The position numbers and the translations under genes are program-made. A stretch of 64,000 nt of DNA, taken from assembly GCA_031216755.1 (NCBI GenBank), contig JARUHG010000003.1, positions 186,001 through 250,000 of the forward strand, written 5' to 3'. Under the pieces are notes generated by a model, which did no database searches, was not told the DNA's origin, and saw only the letters and a list, made by a program, of their open reading frames with translations. Shown here piece after piece: positions 1 to 8,723 of this stretch. The stretch is from Lysobacter arvi. Its GTDB lineage: Bacteria; Pseudomonadota; Gammaproteobacteria; Xanthomonadales; Xanthomonadaceae. How positions within the stretch are numbered: the stretch's first letter is position 1; the number at the start of each line of letters is the position of its first letter.

Positions 1-974
1 TCGAATGTACCGTCGCGACCGCCGGTCGGGACAAGCGGATAGTCCTCGCAATGGCCATCTAGCCGGATCGGTTCGGCGTCATGCGCGAACAGGTTCACGG
101 CCGGCACGCAGTACAGCGCCAAGTCGGCGTCGGTGAGCCGTATATTGGCCGGCATCGGTCGGTTGAAGACGAACTCCAGCCGCACATCCGTCGCGGCCAG
201 ATCTGACCAGGTCTGACTCAAGCCGGTGAGGCGAACGAAGTGGTAACGCTGCGGGAACAGGAAGAACTCCTGCAGGATCCGGTAGCCGTCGAACACATTC
301 TTCGGGTACGGCAGCAGGGCTTCCTCCGGCTCGAATCCGGGGAACTCGATCGACGCTGGATCGAGCCTTCGAACCTGATCGCCGGCGATTACACGGATCT
401 CTTCCAGATAGCGCGAGAGCCACAGGTACAACGTCTGCGCGGTGAAGTCGCTGCCGGAGAGGTGCACGTCGAGGCTATCGCAGCCGGTCTCGCTCAGGCG
501 TCGCCCCGAGATCGCGCGCAGGTCGACGCGCACCGCAGAGCGCTCGCGAGTGTGCTCGTCGCTGACAGACGCGATCGCAAGCGGGTACACGTCGAGGTTG
601 TGACAGGTGCGGAACCGGCACACGTGGCCGTCGATCGGCCGCGAGCGCAGCTCCAGTCCGGCCGGCAGGGACTTCCGCTCCGTGATGCCGCGATCGATTG
701 GGTCGAAGCGCATGATCGCCACGCTCGGCAACGGCCGCAGGTAGTTCGGCCAGAGCAGTTGCAGCAGCGAGTGGGTCAGCTCCTCGAAGTCGTCCTCCAG
801 CTTGAGCCGCAATCTAGCGGTGAGGAAGGCGAAACCTTCCAGCAACCGCTCCACGTCCGGGTCGTTGGCCTGTTCGCCGAGGAAGCGAGCCAACTGTGGG
901 TTGTGGCGAGCGAACTCGCGGCCCTGGAGACGCAGAAAGTTCAACTCCTCGCGGAAGCGCTCGCGCAGGCTCAT
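1..974 (-). CDS. tssF: Type VI secretion baseplate subunit TssF (partial, C-terminus outside window)
   Basis: TssF (VasA/ImpG) is a wedge component of the cytoplasmic T6SS baseplate, on which the sheath is built. About 324 N-terminal residues are visible, of roughly 600 usual for the family. The start (MSLRERFREELNFLR) is followed by family-typical blocks such as EQANDPDVERLLEGFAFL and LLQLLWPNYLRP at about residues 30-80. The ATG lies one base after the tssE stop, so the two are translationally coupled. The gene runs off the left edge of the window. The call is firm; only the C-terminal part is unseen. Confidence 0.93.
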   Translation of the reverse strand, partial: MSLRERFREELNFLRLQGREFARHNPQLARFLGEQANDPDVERLLEGFAFLTARLRLKLEDDFEELTHSLLQLLWPNYLRPLPSVAIMRFDPIDRGITERKSLPAGLELRSRPIDGHVCRFRTCHNLDVYPLAIASVSDEHTRERSAVRVDLRAISGRRLSETGCDSLDVHLSGSDFTAQTLYLWLSRYLEEIRVIAGDQVRRLDPASIEFPGFEPEEALLPYPKNVFDGYRILQEFFLFPQRYHFVRLTGLSQTWSDLAATDVRLEFVFNRPMPANIRLTDADLALYCVPAVNLFAHDAEPIRLDGHCEDYPLVPTGGRDGTF

Positions 975-975
975 A

Positions 976-1398
976 TCACAGCACCCTATAGCGCGTGTCG
1001 TCGCGATTCATGACGAGATCGATCTCCACGAGCTGCTCCTTGTGGTCGACGGGCATCGTGCAATCAACGCGAAAGTACAACTCCACGGGGGAGTCGGCAT
1101 CGGGCATGAGCCGCACTTGGCGGACATCCACGCGCGGTTCGTACTGCGCGATCGCGACGCGCACGCCAGCGGCCAGACATGTCAGCAGGTCCGTGGTCCC
1201 TGACACGGCATCGTTGAAATCGGGCAGACCATAGTCAGGGTTGCTCAGCGCGCAACCTTGGCGGGCGTTGAGCAACCGTTCCAAGTGGCGCTTGATCGCG
1301 CCGATCCTCTCGGCCGTTCGCTCACGGCCAAGCGTCCGGCTCAAAGGCCGGACGTTTGAATCGAGACGATCGAACAGGCTTCCGTTTCCCTTTGGCAT
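976..1398 (-). CDS. tssE: Type VI secretion baseplate subunit TssE (gp25-like)
   Basis: A 140-residue protein of the phage T4 gp25 family, the baseplate piece that starts sheath polymerisation. The sequence has the usual layout: an N-terminal LFDRL segment, a central NPDYGLPDF block (residues about 52-60) and a C-terminal LYFRVDC strand of the gp25 fold. It sits 24 bp after tssC and one base before tssF in the order tssB-tssC-tssE-tssF. An hcp gene, often found between tssC and tssE in other clusters, is absent here and must lie elsewhere. Confidence 0.93.
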   Translation of the reverse strand: MPKGNGSLFDRLDSNVRPLSRTLGRERTAERIGAIKRHLERLLNARQGCALSNPDYGLPDFNDAVSGTTDLLTCLAAGVRVAIAQYEPRVDVRQVRLMPDADSPVELYFRVDCTMPVDHKEQLVEIDLVMNRDDTRYRVL

Positions 1399-1422
1399 TC
1401 CGCGCTCCTTCGCTCGGCCGCC

Positions 1423-2901
1423 TTACTCCTTGTCCAGACGACCGACCAGCGACAGTTCGAAGTTGGCGCCCATGTACTTGAAGTGCGGTCGCACCGCTAG
1501 CGAAACCTGGTACCAGCCCGGATTGCCCTCGACATTCGCCACTTCAACCTTGGCCGCGCGCAGCGGACGACGGCTGCGCACCTCGGCAGGCGGATTCTCC
1601 TGGTCGGCCACGTACTGCTTGAGCCAGCTGTTGAGCTCGCGCTCCAGGTCCTGGCGTTCCTTCCAGCTGCCGATCTGCTCGCGCTGGAGCACTTTGATGT
1701 AGTGCGCCAGGCGATTGATGATGAACATGTAGGGAAGTTGCGTACCAAGCTTGTAGTTGGTCTGGGCCTCCTGACCTTCCTTCGTCTTGGGGAAGGCCTT
1801 GGGCTTCAGCACCGAATTGGCCGAGAAGAACGCGGCGTTGTCGCTGTCCTTTCGCATCGTCAGCGGGATGAATCCCTCTTCCGAAAGCTCAAACTCCTTG
1901 CGATCGGTGATCAGCACCTCGGTCGGGATCTTCGCTTGCAACTGGCCGAACGCCTCGTATAGATGCACCGGCAGGTCATCAACGGCACCGCCCGACTGCG
2001 GACCGATAATGTTCGGGCACCAGCGGAACTTGGCAAAGCTCTCAGTGATGCGCGTGGCCATCAGGAATGCGGCATTACCCCACAGATAATGCTCATGCGA
2101 GGCGCTCACGCCTTCGAAGTAATGGAACGAGCGAACCGGGTTGTCGAGCGGATCGTAGGGCTGGCGCAGCAGGAAACGCGGCATCGCCAGGCCGAGGTAA
2201 CGCGCATCCTCCGATTCGCGCAGCGATCGCCACTTGGAAAAGCGCGGCCCGTCAAAGATGTCCTTGACCTCCTTGAGGTTCGGCAGCTCGGCGTAACTGT
2301 CGATGTTGAAGAACGACGGGCCTGCCGCGGCGATGAACGGCGCATGCGCCATCGCACCGACCGACGCGGCGTACTGCATCAGCTTCATGTCAGGCGTCGA
2401 GGGGCCAAAGGTGTAGTTGGCAATCACCGCAGCCACTGGCTGGCCGCCGAACTGGCCGTAGCCGGTAGAGTAGACGTGCTTGTACAGGCCGCTCTGGGTC
2501 ACGTCGGCCGAGCCTTCGAAGTCCTCCAGCAACTCGTCTTTGGTCACATGCAGGACTTCGATCTTGATGTTCTCGCGGAAGTCGGTTCGATCCACCAGCA
2601 GTTTCAATCCTCGCCAGGCCGACTCCAGCTCCTGCAATTGCGGATGGTGCAAGATTGCGTCCATCTGCTGGCCGATACGCAGATCCAGCTCGGCCACCAT
2701 CTCGTCGACGCGTCGCTTGTTGATCGGTTCTCCGGCATGGCGACTCTTGAGCAACTCGGCGATGAATTCGGAGACGCCCTTCTTCGCGATCGAGTAACCC
2801 TCCTGTGCGGGCTCGATGCGCGTTTGCGCCATGATCTGGTCGATCAGCGAAGAGGACGAGGGAGAAGGCGCAGCGGCGGTGCGCTGTGTCTGAACGGCCA
2901 T
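1423..2901 (-). CDS. tssC: Type VI secretion contractile sheath large subunit TssC (VipB/EvpB)
   Basis: The large sheath subunit, about 492 residues, which polymerises with TssB into the contractile tubule around Hcp. Family blocks are evident: QELESAWRGLKLLVDRTDF near residue 95, a SPFRS-equivalent stretch (GPRFSKWRSLRES) and a C-terminal PGWYQVSLAVRPHFKYMG. An in-frame ATG at 2907 gives two extra residues. The ATG at 2901 is preferred because an AAGGA ribosome site lies 9 bases before it and only 3 before the other. It follows tssB after about 95 bp. Confidence 0.96.
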   Translation of the reverse strand: MAVQTQRTAAAPSPSSSSLIDQIMAQTRIEPAQEGYSIAKKGVSEFIAELLKSRHAGEPINKRRVDEMVAELDLRIGQQMDAILHHPQLQELESAWRGLKLLVDRTDFRENIKIEVLHVTKDELLEDFEGSADVTQSGLYKHVYSTGYGQFGGQPVAAVIANYTFGPSTPDMKLMQYAASVGAMAHAPFIAAAGPSFFNIDSYAELPNLKEVKDIFDGPRFSKWRSLRESEDARYLGLAMPRFLLRQPYDPLDNPVRSFHYFEGVSASHEHYLWGNAAFLMATRITESFAKFRWCPNIIGPQSGGAVDDLPVHLYEAFGQLQAKIPTEVLITDRKEFELSEEGFIPLTMRKDSDNAAFFSANSVLKPKAFPKTKEGQEAQTNYKLGTQLPYMFIINRLAHYIKVLQREQIGSWKERQDLERELNSWLKQYVADQENPPAEVRSRRPLRAAKVEVANVEGNPGWYQVSLAVRPHFKYMGANFELSLVGRLDKE

Positions 2902-2997
2902 GAGCATGTTTCCTTATGTCTCAGATAGGCGAAAAGCATCAGCGTCCCCGCGGCAGACTCAGTCCGGCAGGACGCGTGAACGGCGAAGGGAAGGGGC

Positions 2998-3507
2998 TTA
3001 TGCGGCCGGCGTGTCGAGAACGACGTCGAGCTCCTTCGCCAGCCTCTCGCGCGCCTCGGGATCGGCGAGCAGTTCCTGCAGCTTGCCGCGGAAGGCCGGT
3101 ACGTTGCCGAGCGGCCCCTTCAGTGCGACCAAAGCTTCGCGCAACTCAAGCAACTTGCGCAGTTCGGGCACCTGGCGGGCGATGGCATCCGGCGTGAAGT
3201 CATCCAACGACGCGAACTGCAGGTTGACACCGAGCGAGGCATCACCCTTGCCCTCAGAAAGGCGATCGGTGACATCCATGTTGAGCGCCAGCCTGGACTC
3301 GGCCATGACCGCGTCGAAGTTGTCCTTGCTGACTTGAACGGCGACGCGTTCTTCCAGCGCTTCGCTTTCGCCGTGTCCCTTGAAGTCGCCGACTACCATC
3401 AGCTTCAACGGAAGCTCGACTTCAGCCTTCTGGTCGCCGGTTGCCGGCACGTACTTGATGTTGATGCGCTCAGTCGGGGCTACCGACCCCGTCTTCTTAT
3501 TGTTCAT
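2998..3507 (-). CDS. tssB: Type VI secretion contractile sheath small subunit TssB (VipA/ImpB)
   Basis: The small sheath subunit, 169 residues from the chosen start. Recognisable segments are RINIKYVPATGDQKAEVELP near the N-terminus, the LPLKLMVVGDF strand and SLDDFTPDAIARQVPEL in the middle. It forms the sheath protomer with TssC, encoded next. An in-frame ATG at 3516 exists, but AGGA sits 8 bases before the ATG at 3507, so that start is preferred. It is the first gene of the visible T6SS operon, so the promoter should lie between 3510 and about 3850. Confidence 0.95.
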   Translation of the reverse strand: MNNKKTGSVAPTERINIKYVPATGDQKAEVELPLKLMVVGDFKGHGESEALEERVAVQVSKDNFDAVMAESRLALNMDVTDRLSEGKGDASLGVNLQFASLDDFTPDAIARQVPELRKLLELREALVALKGPLGNVPAFRGKLQELLADPEARERLAKELDVVLDTPAA

Positions 3508-3546
3508 TGACTGCATCCTGCAAATTCAGTGAGCGCCGCATCTGGG

Positions 3547-3613
3547 CCACGCATGGAGCTTGTCCATTCCTAGTGCGTGGACATATTGCCGCGAGATGAA
3601 TGGCTATTCATCT
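3547..3613. promoter_or_regulatory. Structured leader/operator candidate upstream of tssB
   Basis: Two perfect inverted repeats lie in the 5' region of the T6SS operon. The outer one has 7-base arms at 3547-3553 and 3574-3580. The other, at 3594-3613, has 8-base arms (agatgaat / attcatct) around a 4-base spacer. They could be a repressor site or RNA hairpins in the tssB leader. I see no convincing sigma-54 or sigma-70 promoter here. The function is inferred from position and symmetry only. Confidence 0.4.
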
Positions 3614-3844
3614 GAGACGAAGTTAGCAATGGTTCGCGCGGGACGCATATCAGACTAGTCCGAATGTTCGATCGAGAGTCCGTTGCAGTCAGGAGTCGGG
3701 TGAAGGTGACACGAGCTTCTCGATCAACGTGGCTCGCAAAGTGGCAACGGAGACTAGAGTTTTCCTCCGTCCTGAGAAGCCATCGCACAGATTCTGCAAG
3801 ATCAGCGCACCTCGGCGACTCCCTGCGATAGCCCCCGGGGTCGC

Positions 3845-5215
3845 AGCGCGAAGTTCTGACGTTCGTGGTGTCGGTTTCGGTGGTGGCCAGCAGGGCGATG
3901 TTGCCGCCTGCCAATGGGCGCTTCCGCCGGCCATGAGGTCGGCGCTTTGCAGGATCATCGAACCCTCCGACCCGAGCGTCATGTGGCTGCCGTTGCGGAA
4001 CGTGCTTCCGGTTACGGTCTGACCGGTGATCGTGGTGGTGGTGGTCCTACGTCCTGCCTTCTGCACGGACGTGGTCGTGGCGGTGTCCGTGATTGCAGTG
4101 CTCAGCAAATCCCCACCGGTATGGATGGCCAGTGCCCCGCCTGCGTCGACCGTGCTCGCATTGAACACACCGTCGCGGCCAACGTCGATGAGAACGTGCC
4201 CGCCCGCCTCGATGCTGCTCTGGTCCAGGATCATGTCGCGGCCTGTGGTGACCACGGCACTGCCGCCGGTGGTCAGGCTGCCCGCCGGTGCGCTCACGGT
4301 GCCAGCCGTGGCGTTCGAGGTGGCCATCCCCTGCACGAAGTCGCGGCCGGCCGCGACGACCGCATGGCCGGCGCTGGCCATCTGGCCCTGGTTGATCACA
4401 TCGACCTTGGCATCGATCTGCAGTCCGCCGGCGCCCGCGTTGATCACGCCCGCCGTTGCGTTGATGCCGTCGAATCGCACGCCGTTGATCACGCTGCCGC
4501 CGGCGTCGATGGCAATCGCATCGCCTTCGATGCGGCCGGTGTTGATCGTGTCGCCGCGCGTGGTGATGCCGGTGAATGCACCGCCGTTGATCTTGCCGTC
4601 GTTGATCAACGTGTCGGCGCTCAGGAACGCGCTCCTGTTCGCCGACAGGGTGCCGTCGTTATGCAGCGTGCCTGCCGCATTGATGGCGAGCGTATCGCCA
4701 TCGATCAATGCGCCGTTCGCGGCCATGCGCTCGGCGGTGGCCTTGGACAGGTACACCACCGGGATAAGCACCTTCTGTCCGTTCACCTCCTGCTCGACCA
4801 GCCACACAATGTCGCTGTCGAGCGCGGCGACCTGCGCGCTGGTCAGGGGCGCGCCCAGTTGCAGGCCGAGGCGGTCGGCCGTGGTGGCGGCGTTGTCCAT
4901 CAACGCGCGGTACTGCGCGTTGGCGTCCCCGTCGCCGTTCAACGAGCGGCGGCCGGTGAGCTGGAAGATCTGCTCCATCACCAGGCGCTGCTCGTAGTAG
5001 CCGTCGCCCAGGCGCTTGTGGATGTTGTTCGGGTCGGTGCGCAGGGCGTCGAGCAGGTAGTCCGAGCTGTCCCACGGCCCGCCCTTGGCGAAGCGCGGTG
5101 CGGTGGTGACCAGGAACTTCGCGTTGGGGTCGGCGTGGACGTCGAACATGCCGTTGTCGTCGGCGACCAGACCGGGCAGCGGACGATCGGCGGTGCCGAT
5201 GAACTGCGGGCCGGC
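3845..5215 (-). pseudogene. Internal fragment of a second cdiA/FHA-type exoprotein gene
   Basis: This encodes the middle of a CdiA-like protein without signal peptide, TPS domain or toxin. The 849 bases at 4362-5210 align without gaps to 13231-14079 of the intact cdiA and are near-identical; this includes the conserved non-repeat block containing RLGDGYYEQRLVMEQIF. Leftward of 4362 it diverges into different FHA repeats, so it derives from another allele rather than a simple copy. Near 3912 the frame breaks: MAGGSAHW is followed in another frame by AGGNIALLATTETDT. Recognisable homology stops near 3845, and 3614-3844 holds no gene I can identify. No start codon or promoter is evident, so it is probably untranslated. 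Confidence 0.85.
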
Positions 5216-5228
5216 GCCAGACGCCGCC

Positions 5229-5480
5229 ATTCTCATCGATCGACGGCCCAAACAGCGCCATGGGCAGGGTTCATACCGCGCTGGACGGCTACCTGAAGAC
5301 ATCATGCGCCGACGCTGGGATCACGCTCCCCGAACAGTCGACGATAACCGCCTGGTTTAAGGCCCTGCGCCCCGCCTTCACGGCTAGCGGTCCACATACG
5401 AACACAGCGAAGCGACGCTTGTCATCAATGCGGCTCGGGCGTTCCTGCAATACATTGATGCGAAACTCGCGTCACGGGGA
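5229..5480 (+). pseudogene. Remnant of an abortive-infection C-terminal-like (Abi_C) gene
   Basis: On the plus strand, abutting the cdiA fragment, the frame around 5257-5400 reads SAMGRVHTALDGYLKTSC..AGI..STITAWFKALRPAF. A second frame from 5400 reads EATLVINAARAFLQYIDAKL. Together they recall the start and end of the C-terminal domain of Abi_C-type proteins, with the central NPVRN...AHP part missing and the frame shifted. I take it as an internally deleted, non-functional gene. The opposite strand orientation and foreign character fit a patchwork of accessory DNA. The family match is from memory and is moderate. Confidence 0.5.
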
Positions 5481-6091
5481 ACTACGTGTTTCTACCGCCT
5501 TATCCTCGGTGAGATCTTGCGCCTCCAATACATCGCTCGTCGTCATCAAGTGATATCTCCCAGAAACCCTCTGACTCCTGCGGATGAGCGTGAATGCGCG
5601 AGTACGGCGCAATGTTATTGCGCCCTCCTCGCTGACGTGGCTATAGATATAGGCACGATAGTGCTGCCACGAGTTCGCGCATAGCTGCGCGTTGCCGAAC
5701 CGCCGCCATTGGTCACGCGTTCCCAGTCAACTATTGGCGATCCAACAATCACCTCGCTGAGTCAATGCTCGTCTCGCGCAACTCGAGAGGTCCATACATG
5801 CGCTTCAATCGTCACCTAAGAGAAGAGCAGAAGCGGGGCGCCGTCAGCGACCTGTCAAGGACGCGTACCGAAACCTTCTGCCAAAAGACGATCACACAGA
5901 GCGCAAATATTATGGAGCGACGAGCCACACCGCACACCACATCGTGACATTCATGATTGAACGAAAAGCATAGAGCTTGGACGCCGCGATCTGCTTCCGC
6001 GCACGATCCAATCGGGGAAGCAACATCGCTCATCGTCAATCTCCAACATGGAATTCAAGGCGATGCGCCTACCGAGCGATTCACTCAGCAA
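5481..6091. other. Intergenic accessory DNA without a recognisable gene
   Basis: About 610 bases between the Abi_C remnant and the orphan immunity gene. The base composition is visibly less GC-rich than the core genome to the right. Only short, unrelated open frames without ribosome sites occur. A frame open to 5685 continues from the Abi_C remnant but resembles nothing I know. I see no repeats or RNA genes. Confidence 0.5.
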
Positions 6092-6556
6092 TCAATGAAC
6101 ATGCTCCACCAATATCGGGGCGCAAAACTCATCCAGTGTTGATTCATCTAGCCACATCTGCCCACTCCTCTCCAAGTGAAATCGAAACGTGCAGGTCGCA
6201 CCAAGTTCATTTGTTGGGTCGTAATCAATAATTACGACAGCTTTCCCGAACCTAGTACTCCAGCGCTTCTTAAACTCATCCAAGAAGAGCATCGCTTGCC
6301 CGAGGATGTCACCTTCGCAGTAGTCCTCAACGTGAAACTTGTTCTCTAACGCCTCGTACCCGGTAAGGTCAACGTAGTTGCTCTCTATAAGCTCTGGCCG
6401 CGGAAGCTTGTTTTGCGGGTGAAGCTCCGCAAAAAGAACAGCTCCGCCGACCTCCTTGAGCCCCCTCTCTAACAGGCGCTCAAGTGCATCTGAAAGGAGG
6501 GGAGCAACATTAACCGGCCTGTCTACGAACGTGCGCATGGCTGCATTCATCTTCAT
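6092..6556 (-). CDS. Candidate orphan CdiI immunity protein (soluble)
   Basis: A 154-residue soluble, rather acidic protein with no signal peptide or membrane segment. Its ATG overlaps the stop of the preceding toxin frame in an ATGA junction, exactly as the main cdiI overlaps cdiA. By position and coupling it should be the cytoplasmic antidote that binds the toxin encoded at 6553-7554. I do not recognise its family. The context supports the role; the sequence alone does not. It may still be made and protect the cell from neighbours carrying that toxin, provided it has its own promoter. Confidence 0.7.
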   Translation of the reverse strand: MKMNAAMRTFVDRPVNVAPLLSDALERLLERGLKEVGGAVLFAELHPQNKLPRPELIESNYVDLTGYEALENKFHVEDYCEGDILGQAMLFLDEFKKRWSTRFGKAVVIIDYDPTNELGATCTFRFHLERSGQMWLDESTLDEFCAPILVEHVH

Positions 6557-7554
6557 TTGGACGCTCCCAAGTAGCCGTGTAGTGCTTTATCAATAGATTT
6601 CAGAATCTTAGGGTCATCAAGCAGTGACTGGACTTTAGGTGGTGCCAGCAGCCCGGTCTTTTTGTCAAAGAACACCTTGCTATTTGGGTCGTAGTAGTAC
6701 TTGTTTCCAGCGTTGTCCTGATAGTGGATCTGTCCCGCACGAACACCGGGGGCCGGATTCTCGACATCAATTCGCTCCTTTCCCGCCCCCTTCCAGACAG
6801 TCGCGCTCGCTGTCCTGGCCCCACCGGCACCCAGCATCTCACCCTTGTACTGGGTGGCATCGATCTTTGACGGGTCAGCAGGAGCAGCCTTTCCGGAAGC
6901 GGCGCCGCCCCAACTTCCATTTGTATTGGTAATACCCCTGATTCCCGGAACCCTCGAGAGGGCGGCCTGAGCGAGTCCGGTAGCAAATACGGCAGCGGTT
7001 TCCTTGGAAGCGAAACCGTACTCGTCACTGCTCTTCTCGATTGCGCCACCCCACCATGCCAGCGCCTGGACCGTCCACTCCTGCGGCATGATGGGCACGG
7101 CATCCATCGCGCCACCGGATCCGGCCGGCGGGAGATAGCCTTGGTTTGCCCAATAGCTCCGGGACCAGTCATCTCCGACGCCGAGCACGTCCACAAGGTC
7201 GTGCATCCGATCGGTGGTGTACTCCATGAGGCCCGCGCGGTAGCCAACACATGCGGAAGCACCTGCATTCTCTGCACATGCCGCCTTCAGGTCTTCGTCC
7301 TGCTTCCTGGACAGCTCACGCGCCTCATTCCGGACGCGTGACAGGCAGGCATCATCAGACCCGCAGTCGTCAAGATCCGCCTTCAACTTCCTCAGCTGAT
7401 CCTGCGTCAGGTAGTTGTTGTCGGTAGCTGCGATCGCGCCGTTAAGCGCTGCGGCGCCATCCGCACCCGTGCCGCCGGCGATTCCAGCCACCACTGTGGC
7501 GATCAAATTGCGCTTGGCCTCCTTCTCTTCCGCTGTCGCGTTCGGGCCGCACAC
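6553..7554 (-). CDS. Orphan CdiA C-terminal toxin module (cdiA-CT)
   Basis: A 333-codon frame lacking secretion and adhesin parts. Residues about 5-50 match the pretoxin end of the main CdiA (EEKEAKRNLIATVVAGIAGG up to TDNNYLT). A four-cysteine segment (C-x5-C ... C-x8-C, about residues 63-102) follows, then a unique toxin. The C-terminal ~90 residues (GQIHYQDNAGNKYYYDP ... ALHGYLG) resemble ends of other polymorphic toxins, but I do not assign an activity. The only start is a GTG with no ribosome site, and the upstream pretoxin is frame-broken. It is therefore likely silent unless recombined onto the intact cdiA. Confidence 0.75.
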   Translation of the reverse strand: MCGPNATAEEKEAKRNLIATVVAGIAGGTGADGAAALNGAIAATDNNYLTQDQLRKLKADLDDCGSDDACLSRVRNEARELSRKQDEDLKAACAENAGASACVGYRAGLMEYTTDRMHDLVDVLGVGDDWSRSYWANQGYLPPAGSGGAMDAVPIMPQEWTVQALAWWGGAIEKSSDEYGFASKETAAVFATGLAQAALSRVPGIRGITNTNGSWGGAASGKAAPADPSKIDATQYKGEMLGAGGARTASATVWKGAGKERIDVENPAPGVRAGQIHYQDNAGNKYYYDPNSKVFFDKKTGLLAPPKVQSLLDDPKILKSIDKALHGYLGASK

Positions 7555-8052
7555 GCGATGATGGCGTGGATGGCCGCGTGCGCTCGGCTGCCTTCCTCTA
7601 GCTCGCCCTTAGCGACCAGGTCGCCGATGTAGCTTGCCCCTGCTGCTGCAGGTAGTTCACCACGGCCGCCTGCGCCAGCTGCGCACCACCACCGGTCACG
7701 TTGCCGCCGGCACCGGCCGCCAGCGCGGTCGCGATCTGACGGTAGGTGCCGCCCGGGCCCCAGTTCTCCTGGATGGCATTAGCCTCGGCATCGAGAGCAT
7801 CGGCACGTTGCAATGCTGCGGCGCGGTCGGCATCGCTCAGATTGGGATAGTTCGCTTTCTCGCGTTCCTTTGATGCCTGGCCGCGCTTGGCATCGGATTC
7901 CATCGCACGGTTGTTGATGAAGGTACCGGTCTCGCGAACCAGGGCTTCGGTGATGTCAAAGCCTGCCTCGATCTTGTCCTTATCGAAGGTCGGCCTGAGC
8001 GCTTCGGCGGTATCCACCCCGGTGGTGACGTCACGGTTCAACCCGGCGATCG
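7555..8052 (-). pseudogene. Frame-broken CdiA pretoxin segment
   Basis: This region is near-identical to 10395-10900 of the main cdiA (residues from NRDVTTGVDTAEAL to IHAIIAC), but broken twice. A run of five C in the main gene (near 10487) is four here (near 7640), shifting the frame after YLQQQG. Between 7537 and 7550, 87 bases of the main gene (10307-10393) are replaced by two, removing the GGAAAGQGCSDG...MFADD stretch. The right-hand homology limit at 8052 is abrupt. It is the upstream half of the orphan toxin cassette. Confidence 0.85.
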
Positions 8053-8184
8053 GGATTCTCGGAGGGAAACCCGATCATGTCGACCTTCTTCGCTTCCAGA
8101 ATTGACATCGTTAATCACTCTTTGGCTTCGGTGCCGGCATCGCTGGCCGGACTCGCTCCAACGTTCAGACAATTCGCGAGGTCT

Positions 8185-8655
8185 CTATTTACTGTCGCGC
8201 GCACCCGCCTCACAAATGAGGGTCGAGGACGCGTCGCGATCAGATGCTACCCCACGTAGTGCTTCCACCGCCCGACCAAGAACAGCCCGCCCCCAAGGAA
8301 TGATCGCAAAAGCCAGGAACGCGATCGTATATAGCTTTTGCGCCACATGCTTTCCATTTATCTCTCTGACAAGGAGCGCCACACCGAGCACGAAGCAGAT
8401 CGACCCGTAAACACTCCACAAGAGGAACGGCAGATCTGCTCCGAGACTCCGATGAAAGGATTGAATGACAGCCCTGAGCATCAGGCTAACCTGAGCAAAA
8501 CAGCATAGGGAATAAAGAAAGAACAAAGTCTTAGACCAAGCCTCGACGCCTTTCCTCGCAATCGCAAGTCCACTCAAAAGCAACAGCCCAACAAAGGACA
8601 AGATGATCTGCAGAGCTATTCCGACCATCTCAATACCAAATCCACCCATGACCAT
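8185..8655 (-). CDS. Small multi-pass membrane protein, candidate orphan immunity protein
   Basis: A 156-residue protein with four predicted membrane helices (about residues 10-32, 43-63, 76-95 and 105-125) and a short charged C-terminal tail. It lies 68 bp after a CdiA toxin relic (8724-8999), the place where an immunity gene is expected, and it resembles the main membrane CdiI in size and topology though not in sequence. Two starts, 8655 and 8649, are possible; AGGTG precedes the first by 5 bases. The immunity role is inferred from context. It could instead be an unrelated small membrane protein. Confidence 0.55.
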   Translation of the reverse strand: MVMGGFGIEMVGIALQIILSFVGLLLLSGLAIARKGVEAWSKTLFFLYSLCCFAQVSLMLRAVIQSFHRSLGADLPFLLWSVYGSICFVLGVALLVREINGKHVAQKLYTIAFLAFAIIPWGRAVLGRAVEALRGVASDRDASSTLICEAGARDSK

Positions 8656-8723
8656 GAATGCACCTGATGTTTACTGTTATCTTCGGCGCGACTCGGACAT
8701 ACCCATATTTTTGCACCCAGTTC

